Assembly (NCBI GenBank): GCA_029937135.1
Contig: JAPYQX010000096.1
Coordinates: forward strand, 1-9,264
From: Nitrospinota bacterium
Lineage (GTDB): Bacteria; UBA8248
Length of the DNA stretch: 9,264 nucleotides
Direction of reading: 5' to 3'
Under the pieces are notes generated by a model. That model worked only from the letters and a program-made list of their open reading frames with translations. It was not told where the DNA came from and made no database searches. Made by a program: the position numbers and the translations under genes. Position 1 is the stretch's first letter, and every line of letters starts with the position of its first letter. Below are positions 1 through 7,007 of the stretch, piece after piece.

Positions 1-472
1 GCTCACCCCCGGCCACTCGCCCGGCCATCTCGCCTTTTGGTGGCGGGAGCGGGGGATACTCTTCGGGGGCGATGTCGTGCTGATGACGACATCGACCTGG
101 GTGGGTCCGCCGCTGGGAAGCCTGAGCGCTTATCTTGCCTCGCTTGAGCGGGTGCGCGATCTGGAGCCGAGGGTAATCTATCCGGGCCACGGCCCTCCGG
201 TCGCCGACCCCGTGGGCCGGATAACGGCCCTGCTCGCGCACCGCGTCCGGCGCGAGGAGCAGGTGTTAAAGGCGCTCGGCGATGGTCTCGACACCCCCGA
301 GGGGATGGCCGGGCGCATCTACCGGGGGATGAAGGAGGAGACCATCCGGATCGGCGCCACCATGATCGCCGGCCACCTCGAAAAACTCATCGAGGAGGGC
401 AGGGCCCGCCGTGAGGAGGATCGCTACTTCCTCGCGGACTCCTCCGGAGGGGGTAGTCCCGGAGCGAAGTAG
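1..472 (+). CDS. Metallo-beta-lactamase-fold hydrolase, LACTB2-like (3' part; start outside window)
   Basis: Reading from base 2 gives 156 residues ending at a TAG stop. The visible part begins inside the metal-binding core: TPGHSPGH supplies a metal-ligand His, GILFGGD the bridging-Asp strand, and YPGHGPPV the last metal-binding His. A helical C-terminal segment follows (about residues 80-145), with HRVRREEQ and AGHLEKLIEEGRA, typical of the winged-helix tail in LACTB2-like proteins. The HxHxDH motif that should precede this lies off the left edge, so activity cannot be judged. Members of this group are soluble hydrolases acting on thioesters or nucleic acids; the substrate here is unknown. 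The first in-frame ATG (base 83, in VLMTT) is internal to the conserved fold and is not the real start. The next gene, same strand, begins about 200 bases downstream. Confidence 0.87.
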   Translation, partial: LTPGHSPGHLAFWWRERGILFGGDVVLMTTSTWVGPPLGSLSAYLASLERVRDLEPRVIYPGHGPPVADPVGRITALLAHRVRREEQVLKALGDGLDTPEGMAGRIYRGMKEETIRIGATMIAGHLEKLIEEGRARREEDRYFLADSSGGGSPGAK

Positions 473-525
473 TCCCGTAGCCAGTTCCCCGAGGCGGCTT
501 CTCCGGGTCGGACTCCTCCGGCGTC

Positions 526-567
526 GAGCACCCGGTGTGGAGCGCCCGGTGTGGAGCATCCGCGGGG
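526..567. repeat. 14-bp imperfect tandem repeat, about 2.5 copies
   Basis: Two adjacent units, GAGCACCCGGTGTG (526-539) and GAGCGCCCGGTGTG (540-553), differ at one base. A third, degenerate unit starts with GAGCATCC at 554. They lie in the gap between the metallo-hydrolase and the next gene, just upstream of an AT-rich stretch. No function can be assigned; replication slippage is a simple explanation. Confidence 0.7.
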
Positions 568-608
568 GAATTTGACTCCGCCGTCCGCCTTCTATAAAAA
601 AGCTCCAG

Positions 609-614
609 TATAAT
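609..614 (+). promoter_or_regulatory. Candidate -10 box (TATAAT) upstream of the phospholipase-C-like gene
   Basis: A perfect TATAAT occurs in a sharply AT-rich island (591-622) within otherwise GC-rich DNA, about 57 bases before the TTG start at 671. No good -35 box sits 16-18 bases upstream. An alternative pairing is TTGACT (572-577) with TATAAA (593-598), but the spacer is only 15 bases. Placement suggests a promoter, but the weak -35 keeps confidence moderate. Confidence 0.4.
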
Positions 615-670
615 TATCGGAATTTCCTCCGCGATTTTATCCACGGTTTCATCCATCCCGGGGCCGCGCC

Positions 671-1480
671 TTGCTGACCAACTGTCACACCCTCATTCTC
701 AGGACGCTTCTCGGCCACGGCCCCGAGCCCCCGCCCGGCGAGCGCGACCTCTACCTCTACAACATCGCGCCCGACCATTTGCCGCTGGCCGAGGGTTTCC
801 GCTCCCGCGAAACCCACCGCTTCGCGCCCCCGCCCGGGGCGCTCGAGCGCTACCCCAAACTTATCTGGGTGAAGTGCCATCTCGTCATCGACAATTTTTG
901 CCACTACGGCGCCGCCGGAAAACCGGACAGGAGTCTCTCCCCCGCCGAGAAGGAGGGCTACACCTACCGGCGGGGGACCGGCCTGGTCCCGCTCCTCTCG
1001 GACTTCGCCTCGGAGATGGGCACTCCCCTTGGGGAGTCCGACGCCCATTACCTGGCGCACACCCTGGTCGAAATCGCGGTGGACTACGCCATCTCGGCCT
1101 CGGAGCGGAGCGTCCCCCGTATTGTCCGTCAGGCGAGGATTTCCACCGCTCCGGAGCTTATCGCCGAGTTCGAGGCGGGGATCGCCGCCCTCTACGGCCG
1201 CGAGGCCGGGGAGATTGCCGCCACCCGCGACGCCGCCGAGCGTTTTTACGGCGATGTGGACGACATCGACTACATGTACCTCGACGGGCGGACCCGGATT
1301 ATCCTCCGAAAGCTCAAGCTCCCATTCAGCGACGAGAACGTCGCCCGCACCCGCCAGCTCATCCTCGATTCGGCCGAGGGGGTTTCGGATTTCGAGGATT
1401 TCATCCGCGACTCGGTGGACCTTCTCTCGGACCGGGAGGCCTGGGCCGGGGAGGGCCCGATGACCGGCGCGGCCGAGTAG
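671..1480 (+). CDS. Putative zinc-dependent phospholipase C family protein
   Basis: The 269-residue protein has no signal peptide and no membrane segment. Its N-terminal half holds a row of potential metal ligands: His6 (NCHTLIL), Asp35 in YNIAPDHLP, His49, then H70-x3-D74-x3-H78 and H130-x3-E134-x3-D138. The order, the 14-residue step from Asp35 to His49, and the HxxxD...H then HxxxE arrangement recall the three-zinc site of Bacillus phospholipase C and related bacterial proteins, which often carry an N-terminal TH-L-IA and an APD motif. The C-terminal half (about 150-269) is charged and helical with no recognised motif. The start is inferred: TTG at 671 is the only usual start codon between the upstream in-frame TAA (611) and the conserved N-terminus, with a weak GGGG ribosome site. 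Substrate and active state are unknown. Neighbours give no help, since malate synthase follows after 171 bases. Confidence 0.6.
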   Translation: MLTNCHTLILRTLLGHGPEPPPGERDLYLYNIAPDHLPLAEGFRSRETHRFAPPPGALERYPKLIWVKCHLVIDNFCHYGAAGKPDRSLSPAEKEGYTYRRGTGLVPLLSDFASEMGTPLGESDAHYLAHTLVEIAVDYAISASERSVPRIVRQARISTAPELIAEFEAGIAALYGREAGEIAATRDAAERFYGDVDDIDYMYLDGRTRIILRKLKLPFSDENVARTRQLILDSAEGVSDFEDFIRDSVDLLSDREAWAGEGPMTGAAE

Positions 1481-1651
1481 AACCGCCCCGATTGGAGGCG
1501 GGCTCTACAATCACCCCGGCAGGATGTTCGGCCCCTGGAAATCGCTCATAATCCTTGAAATCCTGGCAAATTAAGCAAGGAAAATTGCGCCGGATTTTGC
1601 TAGATTGAAAGTACCGCCGCATCACTTCGGATAAAAATAGAGTGGGTTGCC

Positions 1652-3841
1652 ATGAATCCAGATTACGTTGGAGTTGATGGTCTGCAAGTGGCACGGCCTT
1701 TGTTCGATCTGGTCAGGGATGAAATCGCCCCGGGGACAGGTGTTGACCCGGATTCATTCTGGCGTTCTCTTGGCGAAATCGTAAATAAACTCGAGCCCGG
1801 GAACAGAAAGTTGCTCGAAAAACGGGACCGCCTGCAAAAAGAAATCGATGCCTGGCATAAAGAGAGAAGCGGCGAACCCATCGACAACGAAGAATATAAA
1901 TCCTTCCTCATTGAAATTGGCTATCTGATTCCCGAAGGCCCTGATTTCAAGGTGAACACGCAAAATGTGGACAGGGAACTCGCGGAAATCGCGGGTCCCC
2001 AGCTTGTCGTCCCCCTGACGATTGAACGCTTCGCGACGAATGCGGCGAATGCGCGTTGGGGGAGTCTTTACGATGCATTGTACGGCTACGACCTGATTTC
2101 AGAGGACCGGGGCGCCGGGAAAAAGGGCGATGGACCCGGCGGCTACAATTCCCGGCGCGGCGCCCGGGTAATCGCCTACGCCAAAAAATTCCTCGACGAT
2201 GCCGCGGCGCTGGAAAGCGGGTCTCATGCCCTGGTGACCCAATACAAACTGGACGGGAACAAGGAACTGGTCGCGGTGATAGGCGACGGGGATGAAACTT
2301 ATCTGGCCGATCGTTCTCAATTCGCGGGTTTCAATGAGGTTGACGGCGAGCTAACCGGTGTTTTGCTGAAAAACAACGGTATTCATATCGAGATTCAGAT
2401 AGATCGGGACGATGAGACGGCCGGAAAATACGATTCGGCCGGCGTAAAGGGAATACTGCTCGAGGCCGCCGTCACGACCATACAGGACCTCGAGGATTCC
2501 GTTTCGGCGGTGGACGCGGACGATAAGGCGGTTGCTTACGGTAACTGGAACAAGATTATGAAGGGAACGCTCGAGGCAACCTTCACGAAAAACGGCAAGG
2601 AAATGATCCGCGAGCTTAATCCCGATAGAACCTATACGTCGCCAAAGGGCGGGACTTTCACGTTGCCGGGCCGGAGTTTGTTGTTGAACCGCAATGTGGG
2701 CATCCATTTATATATCGATGCCGTGCTCACGGAGGATGGCGAGCCGATACCGGAGGGCTTCCTCGATGCGATGGTCGCGTCGCTGGCCGCCGTTCACGAT
2801 CTCAAAAGAAATGGCCGACTCGTAAACAGCCGGACCGGCAGCATTTATTTCGTGAAACCCAAGCTCCATGGCCCCGAGGAAGTCGCCGCGACGGTCGAGC
2901 TGTTCGCCGATGTCGAAAAGGCGCTGGGTCTGGACGAGAACACGATAAAAATAGGAATCATGGACGAGGAAAGAAGAACGACCGTGAACCTCAAGGAGTG
3001 CATACGCGCGGCCGAGGAGCGCATCGTATTCATCAACACGGGTTTCCTGGATCGAACCGGAGATGAAATCCATACCAGCATGCTTGCGGGCGCCATGCTG
3101 CGCAAGGAGGAAATCAAGCAACAACGATGGCTTTTGGCCTACGAAGACTGGAACGTGGATATCGGAATCGAGTGCGGCCTGCCCGGTCATGCCCAGATAG
3201 GAAAGGGCATGTGGGTCATGCCGGATAATCTGAAGGCCATGTACGGCGCCAAGATTGCTCACCCTCAAGCAGGGGCGAACACCGCCTGGGTGCCGTCTCC
3301 AAGCGCCGCGACGATTCATGCCATGCATTATCATTATGTGAATGTCGAGGGAAGACAAAAAGAGCTGGCCAATAGAGACCGCGCCAGCCTCGACGATATT
3401 TTAACCATTCCATTGCTCGACAGGGAGTTGACGCCTCAAGAAATTCAGGCGGAGCTCAGGAATAATGCCCAGGGCATTCTCGGCTATGTTTCGCGTTGGG
3501 TCGGTCAGGGCGTCGGCTGCTCCAAGGTTCCGAATCTGGAGGGAATCAATCTGATGGAAGACCTGGCCACCCTGCGAATCTCAAGCCAGCATATCGCCAA
3601 CTGGCTGGAGTGGGACATCGTTACCGAAAAAGAGGTGGGAGATACTTTTAGGGAGATGGCCGCGATTGTTGACGAACAAAATGCCCATGACGAGAATTAT
3701 TCGCCGATGGCGGGCAATACCGCCGGCGATGAATTCAGGGCGGCGCTCGAAATCGTTTCCGGCGGGCTCGATCTGCCGAACGGCTATACCGAGTCGGTGT
3801 TGCGCGCGCACCGCCTCGCCGTGAAAGAAGCCCGGGGCTGA
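1652..3841 (+). CDS. glcB: Malate synthase G
   Basis: Condenses glyoxylate with acetyl-CoA and water to give malate and CoA, the second step of the glyoxylate shunt or of glycolate/glyoxylate use; cytosolic. At 729 residues it matches the monomeric G isoform (Escherichia coli GlcB, 723). Catalytic residues are present: Arg347 in NRNVG, Mg-binding Glu439 in GIMDEERRT, Asp467 in FINTGFLDRTGDE, Cys623 in GCSKVP and the general base Asp637 in LMEDLATLRISSQ. The family stretch VMPDNLKAMYGAKIAHPQAG is intact. The Arg that usually follows the catalytic Asp (MEDRATLR) is Leu638 here. The ATG start has only a weak upstream purine stretch. No isocitrate lyase or glycolate oxidase gene is in view. Base composition is visibly more AT-rich than the flanking genes, with AAA, GAA and AAT codons common. 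Confidence 0.97.
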   Translation: MNPDYVGVDGLQVARPLFDLVRDEIAPGTGVDPDSFWRSLGEIVNKLEPGNRKLLEKRDRLQKEIDAWHKERSGEPIDNEEYKSFLIEIGYLIPEGPDFKVNTQNVDRELAEIAGPQLVVPLTIERFATNAANARWGSLYDALYGYDLISEDRGAGKKGDGPGGYNSRRGARVIAYAKKFLDDAAALESGSHALVTQYKLDGNKELVAVIGDGDETYLADRSQFAGFNEVDGELTGVLLKNNGIHIEIQIDRDDETAGKYDSAGVKGILLEAAVTTIQDLEDSVSAVDADDKAVAYGNWNKIMKGTLEATFTKNGKEMIRELNPDRTYTSPKGGTFTLPGRSLLLNRNVGIHLYIDAVLTEDGEPIPEGFLDAMVASLAAVHDLKRNGRLVNSRTGSIYFVKPKLHGPEEVAATVELFADVEKALGLDENTIKIGIMDEERRTTVNLKECIRAAEERIVFINTGFLDRTGDEIHTSMLAGAMLRKEEIKQQRWLLAYEDWNVDIGIECGLPGHAQIGKGMWVMPDNLKAMYGAKIAHPQAGANTAWVPSPSAATIHAMHYHYVNVEGRQKELANRDRASLDDILTIPLLDRELTPQEIQAELRNNAQGILGYVSRWVGQGVGCSKVPNLEGINLMEDLATLRISSQHIANWLEWDIVTEKEVGDTFREMAAIVDEQNAHDENYSPMAGNTAGDEFRAALEIVSGGLDLPNGYTESVLRAHRLAVKEARG

Positions 3842-3902
3842 TTAACCTCGCTCGAAACACCTTTTAGATTTTTCTGTATTTGTTCACCCAGGTCCCATTC
3901 CC

Positions 3903-4418
3903 CTACTTCCCGTATCTTGTCTGATAAAAGTCGAGCATCTGTTGAATTTGCGCCTTGGTCATCCCCTTGCGCCATTCGTGGTGCTTGCCCTTGACGAAGC
4001 GTGCGGTGATGCAGGGCGAGAGCTCCTCGGCCTCGGGAATGAATTTGAAGTAGAAATGCTTGGCCACCTCGTAGAAGCCGTGCCACTGGGTGTAGTCGGG
4101 GCCCTGCATCGAGGCGCCCATGCGCGCGCGGCGGCCCTCGTGGTGCCAGAGCTCGAAGAAGGTCCACTCGATCTTGTCGTCGAAGGGCGCCGAGATGATT
4201 TTCCCCTCCTTCTTGAGCGCGAGCATGATGTCCCGGGCCGGGACGGCGAATTTCTCGTTGTACAGGTCAATCACATTGTCGTACTGGGTGTAGAAGGCTT
4301 TCGTGAAGGCGGGGCTGTGACAGGCCACGCAGACGTTCTGCATGTCCTTGCGCTTGGCCTCCCAGTTCTTGAGTTTCTTTGAGATTACAGGCCGCAGGGT
4401 CCAGCTGATCCGCTTACC
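3903..4418 (-). pseudogene. C-terminal remnant of an octaheme hydroxylamine-oxidoreductase-like cytochrome c
   Basis: About 171 residues match the C-terminal third of HAO-family multiheme cytochromes: KRISWTLRPVIS, DMQNVCVACH (one CxxCH heme site, corresponding to the last heme of the family), YTQYDNVIDLYNEKFA, IEWTFFELWHHEGRRARMGA and PDYTQWHGFYEVAKHFY. Intact relatives are periplasmic, roughly 500 residues or more, with eight hemes and a signal peptide. Here the first seven heme sites and the export signal are missing. The frame stays open to 4613, but upstream of about 4418 it is only the shadow of the Rieske gene. The first in-frame ATG falls just before the CVACH site and has no suitable ribosome site. 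It sits directly downstream of the Rieske gene, joined to a truncated reading frame. I read it as a deletion remnant; an assembly join is the alternative. Confidence 0.82.
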
Positions 4419-4441
4419 CAGTTGAGAATCCGGTCGGTCAC
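4385..4441 (-). pseudogene. Truncated 5' end of a gene after the Rieske gene, probably cytochrome b
   Basis: A GGAGG (around 4450-4454) lies eight bases before a GTG at 4441-4439, four bases beyond the Rieske stop. The frame reads VTDRILNWVSGSAGPCGL and stops. The first ten or so residues look like the amphipathic N-terminus of a bc-type cytochrome b (compare patterns such as RLLNWIDER), and cytochrome b normally follows the Rieske gene. From about 4410 the DNA instead codes, in another frame, for the HAO-like tail. So this appears to be the start of a lost gene. Identity rests on ten residues and gene order. Confidence 0.5.
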
Positions 4442-4444
4442 GGC

Positions 4445-4933
4445 TCAGGCCTCCGGCATCGATACGAAGATGCTGGCGCCGCGCACCTCGACCGGGTAGC
4501 GGGCCAGCGGGGTCGGGGGAGGACCGGAAACGGGGTTGCCGTCGGCGTCGAAAACGCCGTCGCGGCAGGGGCAGAAAAACGTCTTTTCCTTGGCCTTCCA
4601 GTGGACCTGACAACCCAGGTGCGTGCAGGTCGTGGAGAAGGCGCGGATGCTATCGCCCGAGCGCACGAGAAGGAATTTTTGTCCCGAAAGGTCCTGCGCC
4701 AGGCGGCTTCCGCCGTCGGGAACCTCGTCCAGGGCCGCCGAGAGGACCTGAATCGTCCGGGGGGGCTTTTGACGGCCGAACAGGTAGCGCACGCCGTAGA
4801 TGATGGCGGTTCCGTAGCTCACCACCAGCCCGGCCGCCATTGCTATGGTGGCCATGGCTCCGCGCCGTCCCATGGTTCCTTTGTCGAGGGGAGGGGATTC
4901 GGCGCCGGAGGGAGAGGTCGCGGAAGCGGCCAT
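4445..4933 (-). CDS. Rieske [2Fe-2S] protein of a bc-type complex, with a substituted ligand
   Basis: A 162-residue membrane-anchored Rieske protein, expected to pass electrons from quinol to a cytochrome at the outer face of the inner membrane as part of a cytochrome bc-type complex. MGRRGAM (Arg23-Arg24) followed by a hydrophobic helix (about 26-50) fits a Tat-type uncleaved anchor. The cluster domain has CTHLGC (Cys103, His105, Cys108) and FCPCRDGVFDADG, followed by VSGPPPTPLARY. The second motif is normally CPCH: Cys121 is kept but the His ligand is Arg124 (CGC, one transition from CAC). Cys108 and Cys123 could still form the family disulfide. The ATG start has AAGGA eight bases upstream. 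Immediately downstream lies what seems to be the cut-off start of a cytochrome b gene, so the complex is probably not functional at this locus. Confidence 0.9.
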   Translation of the reverse strand: MAASATSPSGAESPPLDKGTMGRRGAMATIAMAAGLVVSYGTAIIYGVRYLFGRQKPPRTIQVLSAALDEVPDGGSRLAQDLSGQKFLLVRSGDSIRAFSTTCTHLGCQVHWKAKEKTFFCPCRDGVFDADGNPVSGPPPTPLARYPVEVRGASIFVSMPEA

Positions 4934-4992
4934 TCGGTTAGTCCTTCGCGGTGATTTTCAGGTGCGAAATACCGGAGTTTTGAGTCCTGAAT

Positions 4993-5022
4993 ATCATACC
5001 CCAAAGCATAAGAGGGGTTCAA
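4993..5022 (-). promoter_or_regulatory. Sigma70-type promoter for the Rieske gene
   Basis: On the minus strand TTGAAC (5022-5017), an 18-base spacer and TATGAT (4998-4993) form a plausible -35/-10 pair. Transcription would start near 4986 and leave a leader of about 53 bases to the Rieske ATG. The surrounding 4970-5035 stretch is AT-rich compared with the genes. Confidence 0.5.
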
Positions 5023-5091
5023 TTAAATGTTGTCATACGAAACCCAAGCGGGGCAAGGCCCTGGCGTGGCACTGAAATTGATCCGGGGGAC

Positions 5092-5127
5092 AAAAAAAAC
5101 GGGGGAGCCCGAAAGCCCCCCCGTTTT
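5092..5127 (-). terminator. Rho-independent terminator of the HU gene
   Basis: On the minus strand an inverted repeat of 13 pairs (5127-5115 with 5108-5096) closes a six-base loop and runs into eight consecutive T residues (5099-5092). One position pairs as G-U in the minus-strand RNA but would be an A-C mismatch in plus-strand RNA, so the element is built for the minus strand. It lies about 70 bases after the HU stop and insulates HU from the Rieske promoter. Confidence 0.9.
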
Positions 5128-5155
5128 CGTTCATGGCCTTGAACAGATGATTTTC

Positions 5156-5177
5156 CTCTCCGCGCGTGGGCGGAGAG
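5156..5177. other. Small hairpin in the HU 3' untranslated region
   Basis: CTCTCCG (5156-5162) and CGGAGAG (5171-5177) are perfect complements around an eight-base loop, between the HU stop and its terminator. There is no T tract on either strand, so it is not a terminator by itself. It could stabilise the 3' end of the HU transcript; that is inference. Confidence 0.5.
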
Positions 5178-5195
5178 AGGCTGAAGCGCTACAGA

Positions 5196-5468
5196 TTACT
5201 TCACCGCAACCTTAAGGCCGGCCCCCGCCTTGAATTTTGGCACTTTGGACGCTTTTATCTGAATCGGCTCGCCCGTTTTGGGGTTGCGGCCCATGCGCGC
5301 GGCGCGGTTCGAGATGCTGAAGGTGCCAAAGCCCGTCAGCGTCACCTTATCGCCGCCCTTGAGAGCCCCGGTCACGGAGGAGACGAAAGCATTCAGCACT
5401 GCCTCGGCTCCCGACTTGCTCATTTCCGTTTCAGTTGCGATGGCGTTGATCAGATCCCCTTTGTTCAT
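5196..5468 (-). CDS. HU-family nucleoid DNA-binding protein
   Basis: A 90-residue histone-like protein, exactly the usual HU length. It binds and bends DNA as a dimer and compacts the nucleoid. The N-terminal helical part starts MNKGDLINAIA; the core signature GFGTFSI is at 46-52; the DNA-binding arm carries RNP at 61-63, with Pro63 as the intercalating residue, followed by KTGEPIQIKASKVPKFKAG. The ATG at 5468 is preferred over an ATG eight codons upstream: it gives the family N-terminus and is preceded by AGGAGAAGGGAG. The gene appears monocistronic, with a promoter candidate about 140 bases upstream and a strong terminator downstream. Sequence alone does not decide between an HU subunit and an IHF-like paralogue, but HU is much more likely. 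Confidence 0.96.
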   Translation of the reverse strand: MNKGDLINAIATETEMSKSGAEAVLNAFVSSVTGALKGGDKVTLTGFGTFSISNRAARMGRNPKTGEPIQIKASKVPKFKAGAGLKVAVK

Positions 5469-5607
5469 AATCTCCCTTCTCCTGGTCCGCATGAGGCGGC
5501 ACCATCGGGCGGAAAAGGCTCCTGCCCAGTTAGTGGTACAATATATTGATGGGTTTCCCTAGAGGCGGCACTAAATTCAGGAGGGCGGAACGTGTTGCAT
5601 GAAAAAT

Positions 5608-5635
5608 ATTATACAGATTCGGCTCTGGATGCAAG
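5608..5635 (-). promoter_or_regulatory. Sigma70-type promoter for the HU gene
   Basis: A perfect TATAAT (5613-5608, minus strand) lies in an AT-rich stretch, with TTGCAT (5634-5629, 15-base spacer) or CTTGCA (16-base spacer) as -35. The spacer is slightly short, but the -10 is ideal and the site lies just past the stop of the upstream lipoprotein gene. The transcript would carry a leader of roughly 130 bases before the HU ATG. Confidence 0.6.
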
Positions 5636-5642
5636 CGGAAAT

Positions 5643-6998
5643 TTATGGAATCCTTTGTAAAGACGGGGATTCAGGGCTCGGGAAGTGCCACAAGCCGGTT
5701 TTTCCGACCATCTGATCGTAGGAAAACAGGGCGACGCCGTTTACTCCCGCGAGGTGGGCGTCGCGCCACTGGCGCCAGAGGGCCGAGGGGTTTTCATTGA
5801 AGAGCCAAACTCCTAATCCAATTATTATCAATTGTTTACTAGGGTTTTTTGAAGTGATTCTTGTGGCCGCCGCACTCTGATTGATTTCGGAGGCAAGCGT
5901 CATATCCCTCGAATAATTCATCACAATCGCCTTGTCGAGAAGTCCCTCGCGCAGCCAGCTTCGCCAATCCTGAAAAGATGACAAATAGGCCCGCTCGGGC
6001 CAGGGCAAAAGAGCGGCCGAGAGGCGTGCGGCGGGCCGGATCGCCCGGATCGCGCCCAAAACCTCCCGGACGGCCTCGGTCACCTGCTTCCTGCGCCATG
6101 TGTCCCAGGCCTCGTAGTCGGGCCGGGAGACCGATGCCCCGGCCAGCGGAGCCCTACGGCCGGTCTCCCGCCGGAAGCGGGCTGTTGACTCTCGCCCGTA
6201 GCCGAAATCGAGGCGGGGGGAGAAGCGCGAACCCGGCGATATGGGCAGGGCGTAGGGGTAGCGGATGAAGTCGAGATGAATCCCCGCGAGGGCGGGATAC
6301 CGGAGGAGGAGTTCGGAGGTGATGATGACGAGCCGCCGCCGGACACCCAGATGGGCCGGGTCGAGGAATATCCCCGGTGTCCCGAGCCCGAACCCCTTTG
6401 CCCAGGGGGGCTTCCCGCTCGGGGGATATTCGAGGAGGGAGCGGCCGTACTGATCGCGAAGGACGGCCTCCTCGCCGAGGTCCGAGATGATGAGCGCCTT
6501 CGTGTTCCTGGCCAGCGAGAAGGCGTTGATCCAGGCGTGCACCCGGATCGCCCGCTTCCCGTTGGCTCCCGCCGCGAGTTTCAGGAGATAGGCCAGCGGA
6601 TCGCCCCCCGCGCGCCGGGCGGGCGAGTCGTCGGCGAAGCGGGTGGGAAACCAGGCCCGCCCGCTCCGGTAGACCTGGGCGTAGATATCGGTGACGCCCG
6701 ACTTGCGCGCCTGCGCCACAAGGGCTTTGATCTTTTTTGTACTGTCCAGGGTCCGGTTGCTTCCCTCGGCTTGAACCCAGAGGCCCACCTCGAATGGGGC
6801 GCCGGGCCGGGCGGCTTCGCCAGGGTTGGCGGAAAGAGACCCTGTGGGTCGAGATCCGGCGGAAACAGTGTTGCCGGGAAAAAGAGCGGATCGGACGGCG
6901 GCGCAGCCGGCCAGCCCCCCGAGCATACCCAGGCAGGCCAGCCCCAGACAGGCCATTCCCAGGCGGGCCCGCCTCTTTAAGAAGCTGTGATCTTTCAT
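5643..6998 (-). CDS. Family-10 glycosidase-like (GHL10/YngK type) lipoprotein
   Basis: A 451-residue secreted lipoprotein. The signal has basic residues (KRRAR), a hydrophobic stretch (14-29) and the lipobox LAGC, with Cys32 as the lipidated residue. A low-complexity linker (about 35-68) leads into a TIM-barrel-like domain: FEVGLWVQAEG (69-79), GVTDIYAQVYRSG (101-113), IRVHAWINAF (151-160), IFLDPAHLGVRRRLV (210-224), the hallmark GIHLDFIRYPY (239-249), KAIVMNYSRD (356-365) and GVALFSYDQM (421-430). These are the ordered strands of the glycosyl-hydrolase-like GHL10 family, whose characterised relatives act on glycans or peptidoglycan; Asp243 is a likely active-site residue. The true substrate is unknown. 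The ATG has GGAAG eight bases upstream. The stop leaves 174 bases to HU, which has its own promoter, so the two are probably separate units. Confidence 0.9.
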   Translation of the reverse strand: MKDHSFLKRRARLGMACLGLACLGMLGGLAGCAAVRSALFPGNTVSAGSRPTGSLSANPGEAARPGAPFEVGLWVQAEGSNRTLDSTKKIKALVAQARKSGVTDIYAQVYRSGRAWFPTRFADDSPARRAGGDPLAYLLKLAAGANGKRAIRVHAWINAFSLARNTKALIISDLGEEAVLRDQYGRSLLEYPPSGKPPWAKGFGLGTPGIFLDPAHLGVRRRLVIITSELLLRYPALAGIHLDFIRYPYALPISPGSRFSPRLDFGYGRESTARFRRETGRRAPLAGASVSRPDYEAWDTWRRKQVTEAVREVLGAIRAIRPAARLSAALLPWPERAYLSSFQDWRSWLREGLLDKAIVMNYSRDMTLASEINQSAAATRITSKNPSKQLIIIGLGVWLFNENPSALWRQWRDAHLAGVNGVALFSYDQMVGKTGLWHFPSPESPSLQRIP

Positions 6999-7007
6999 CG
7001 CGGGTTC

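Noticed and set aside
1483..1501. CCGCC/GGCGG inverted repeat after the phospholipase-C-like gene as a terminator
   Set aside because: The stem is only five pairs and no T run follows.
874..1551. Alternative plus-strand frames over the phospholipase-C-like gene
   Set aside because: They are Arg/Pro-rich shadow translations typical of GC-rich DNA. The frame from 671 has structured composition and metal-ligand motifs.
1601..1606. TAGATT preceded by TGC as an extended -10 for malate synthase
   Set aside because: It matches only four of six -10 bases and lacks a -35, so the glcB promoter is left unassigned.
4419..4613. Upstream extension of the HAO-like frame into the Rieske gene, giving a 236-residue ORF
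   Set aside because: The extension is Arg/Pro-rich out-of-frame translation of the Rieske cluster domain with no cytochrome similarity, so the 236-residue protein is not real.
5539..5548. CAATATATTG palindrome in the HU leader as an operator
   Set aside because: A ten-base AT-rich palindrome is expected by chance in an AT-rich leader. No second copy or known binding consensus supports it.
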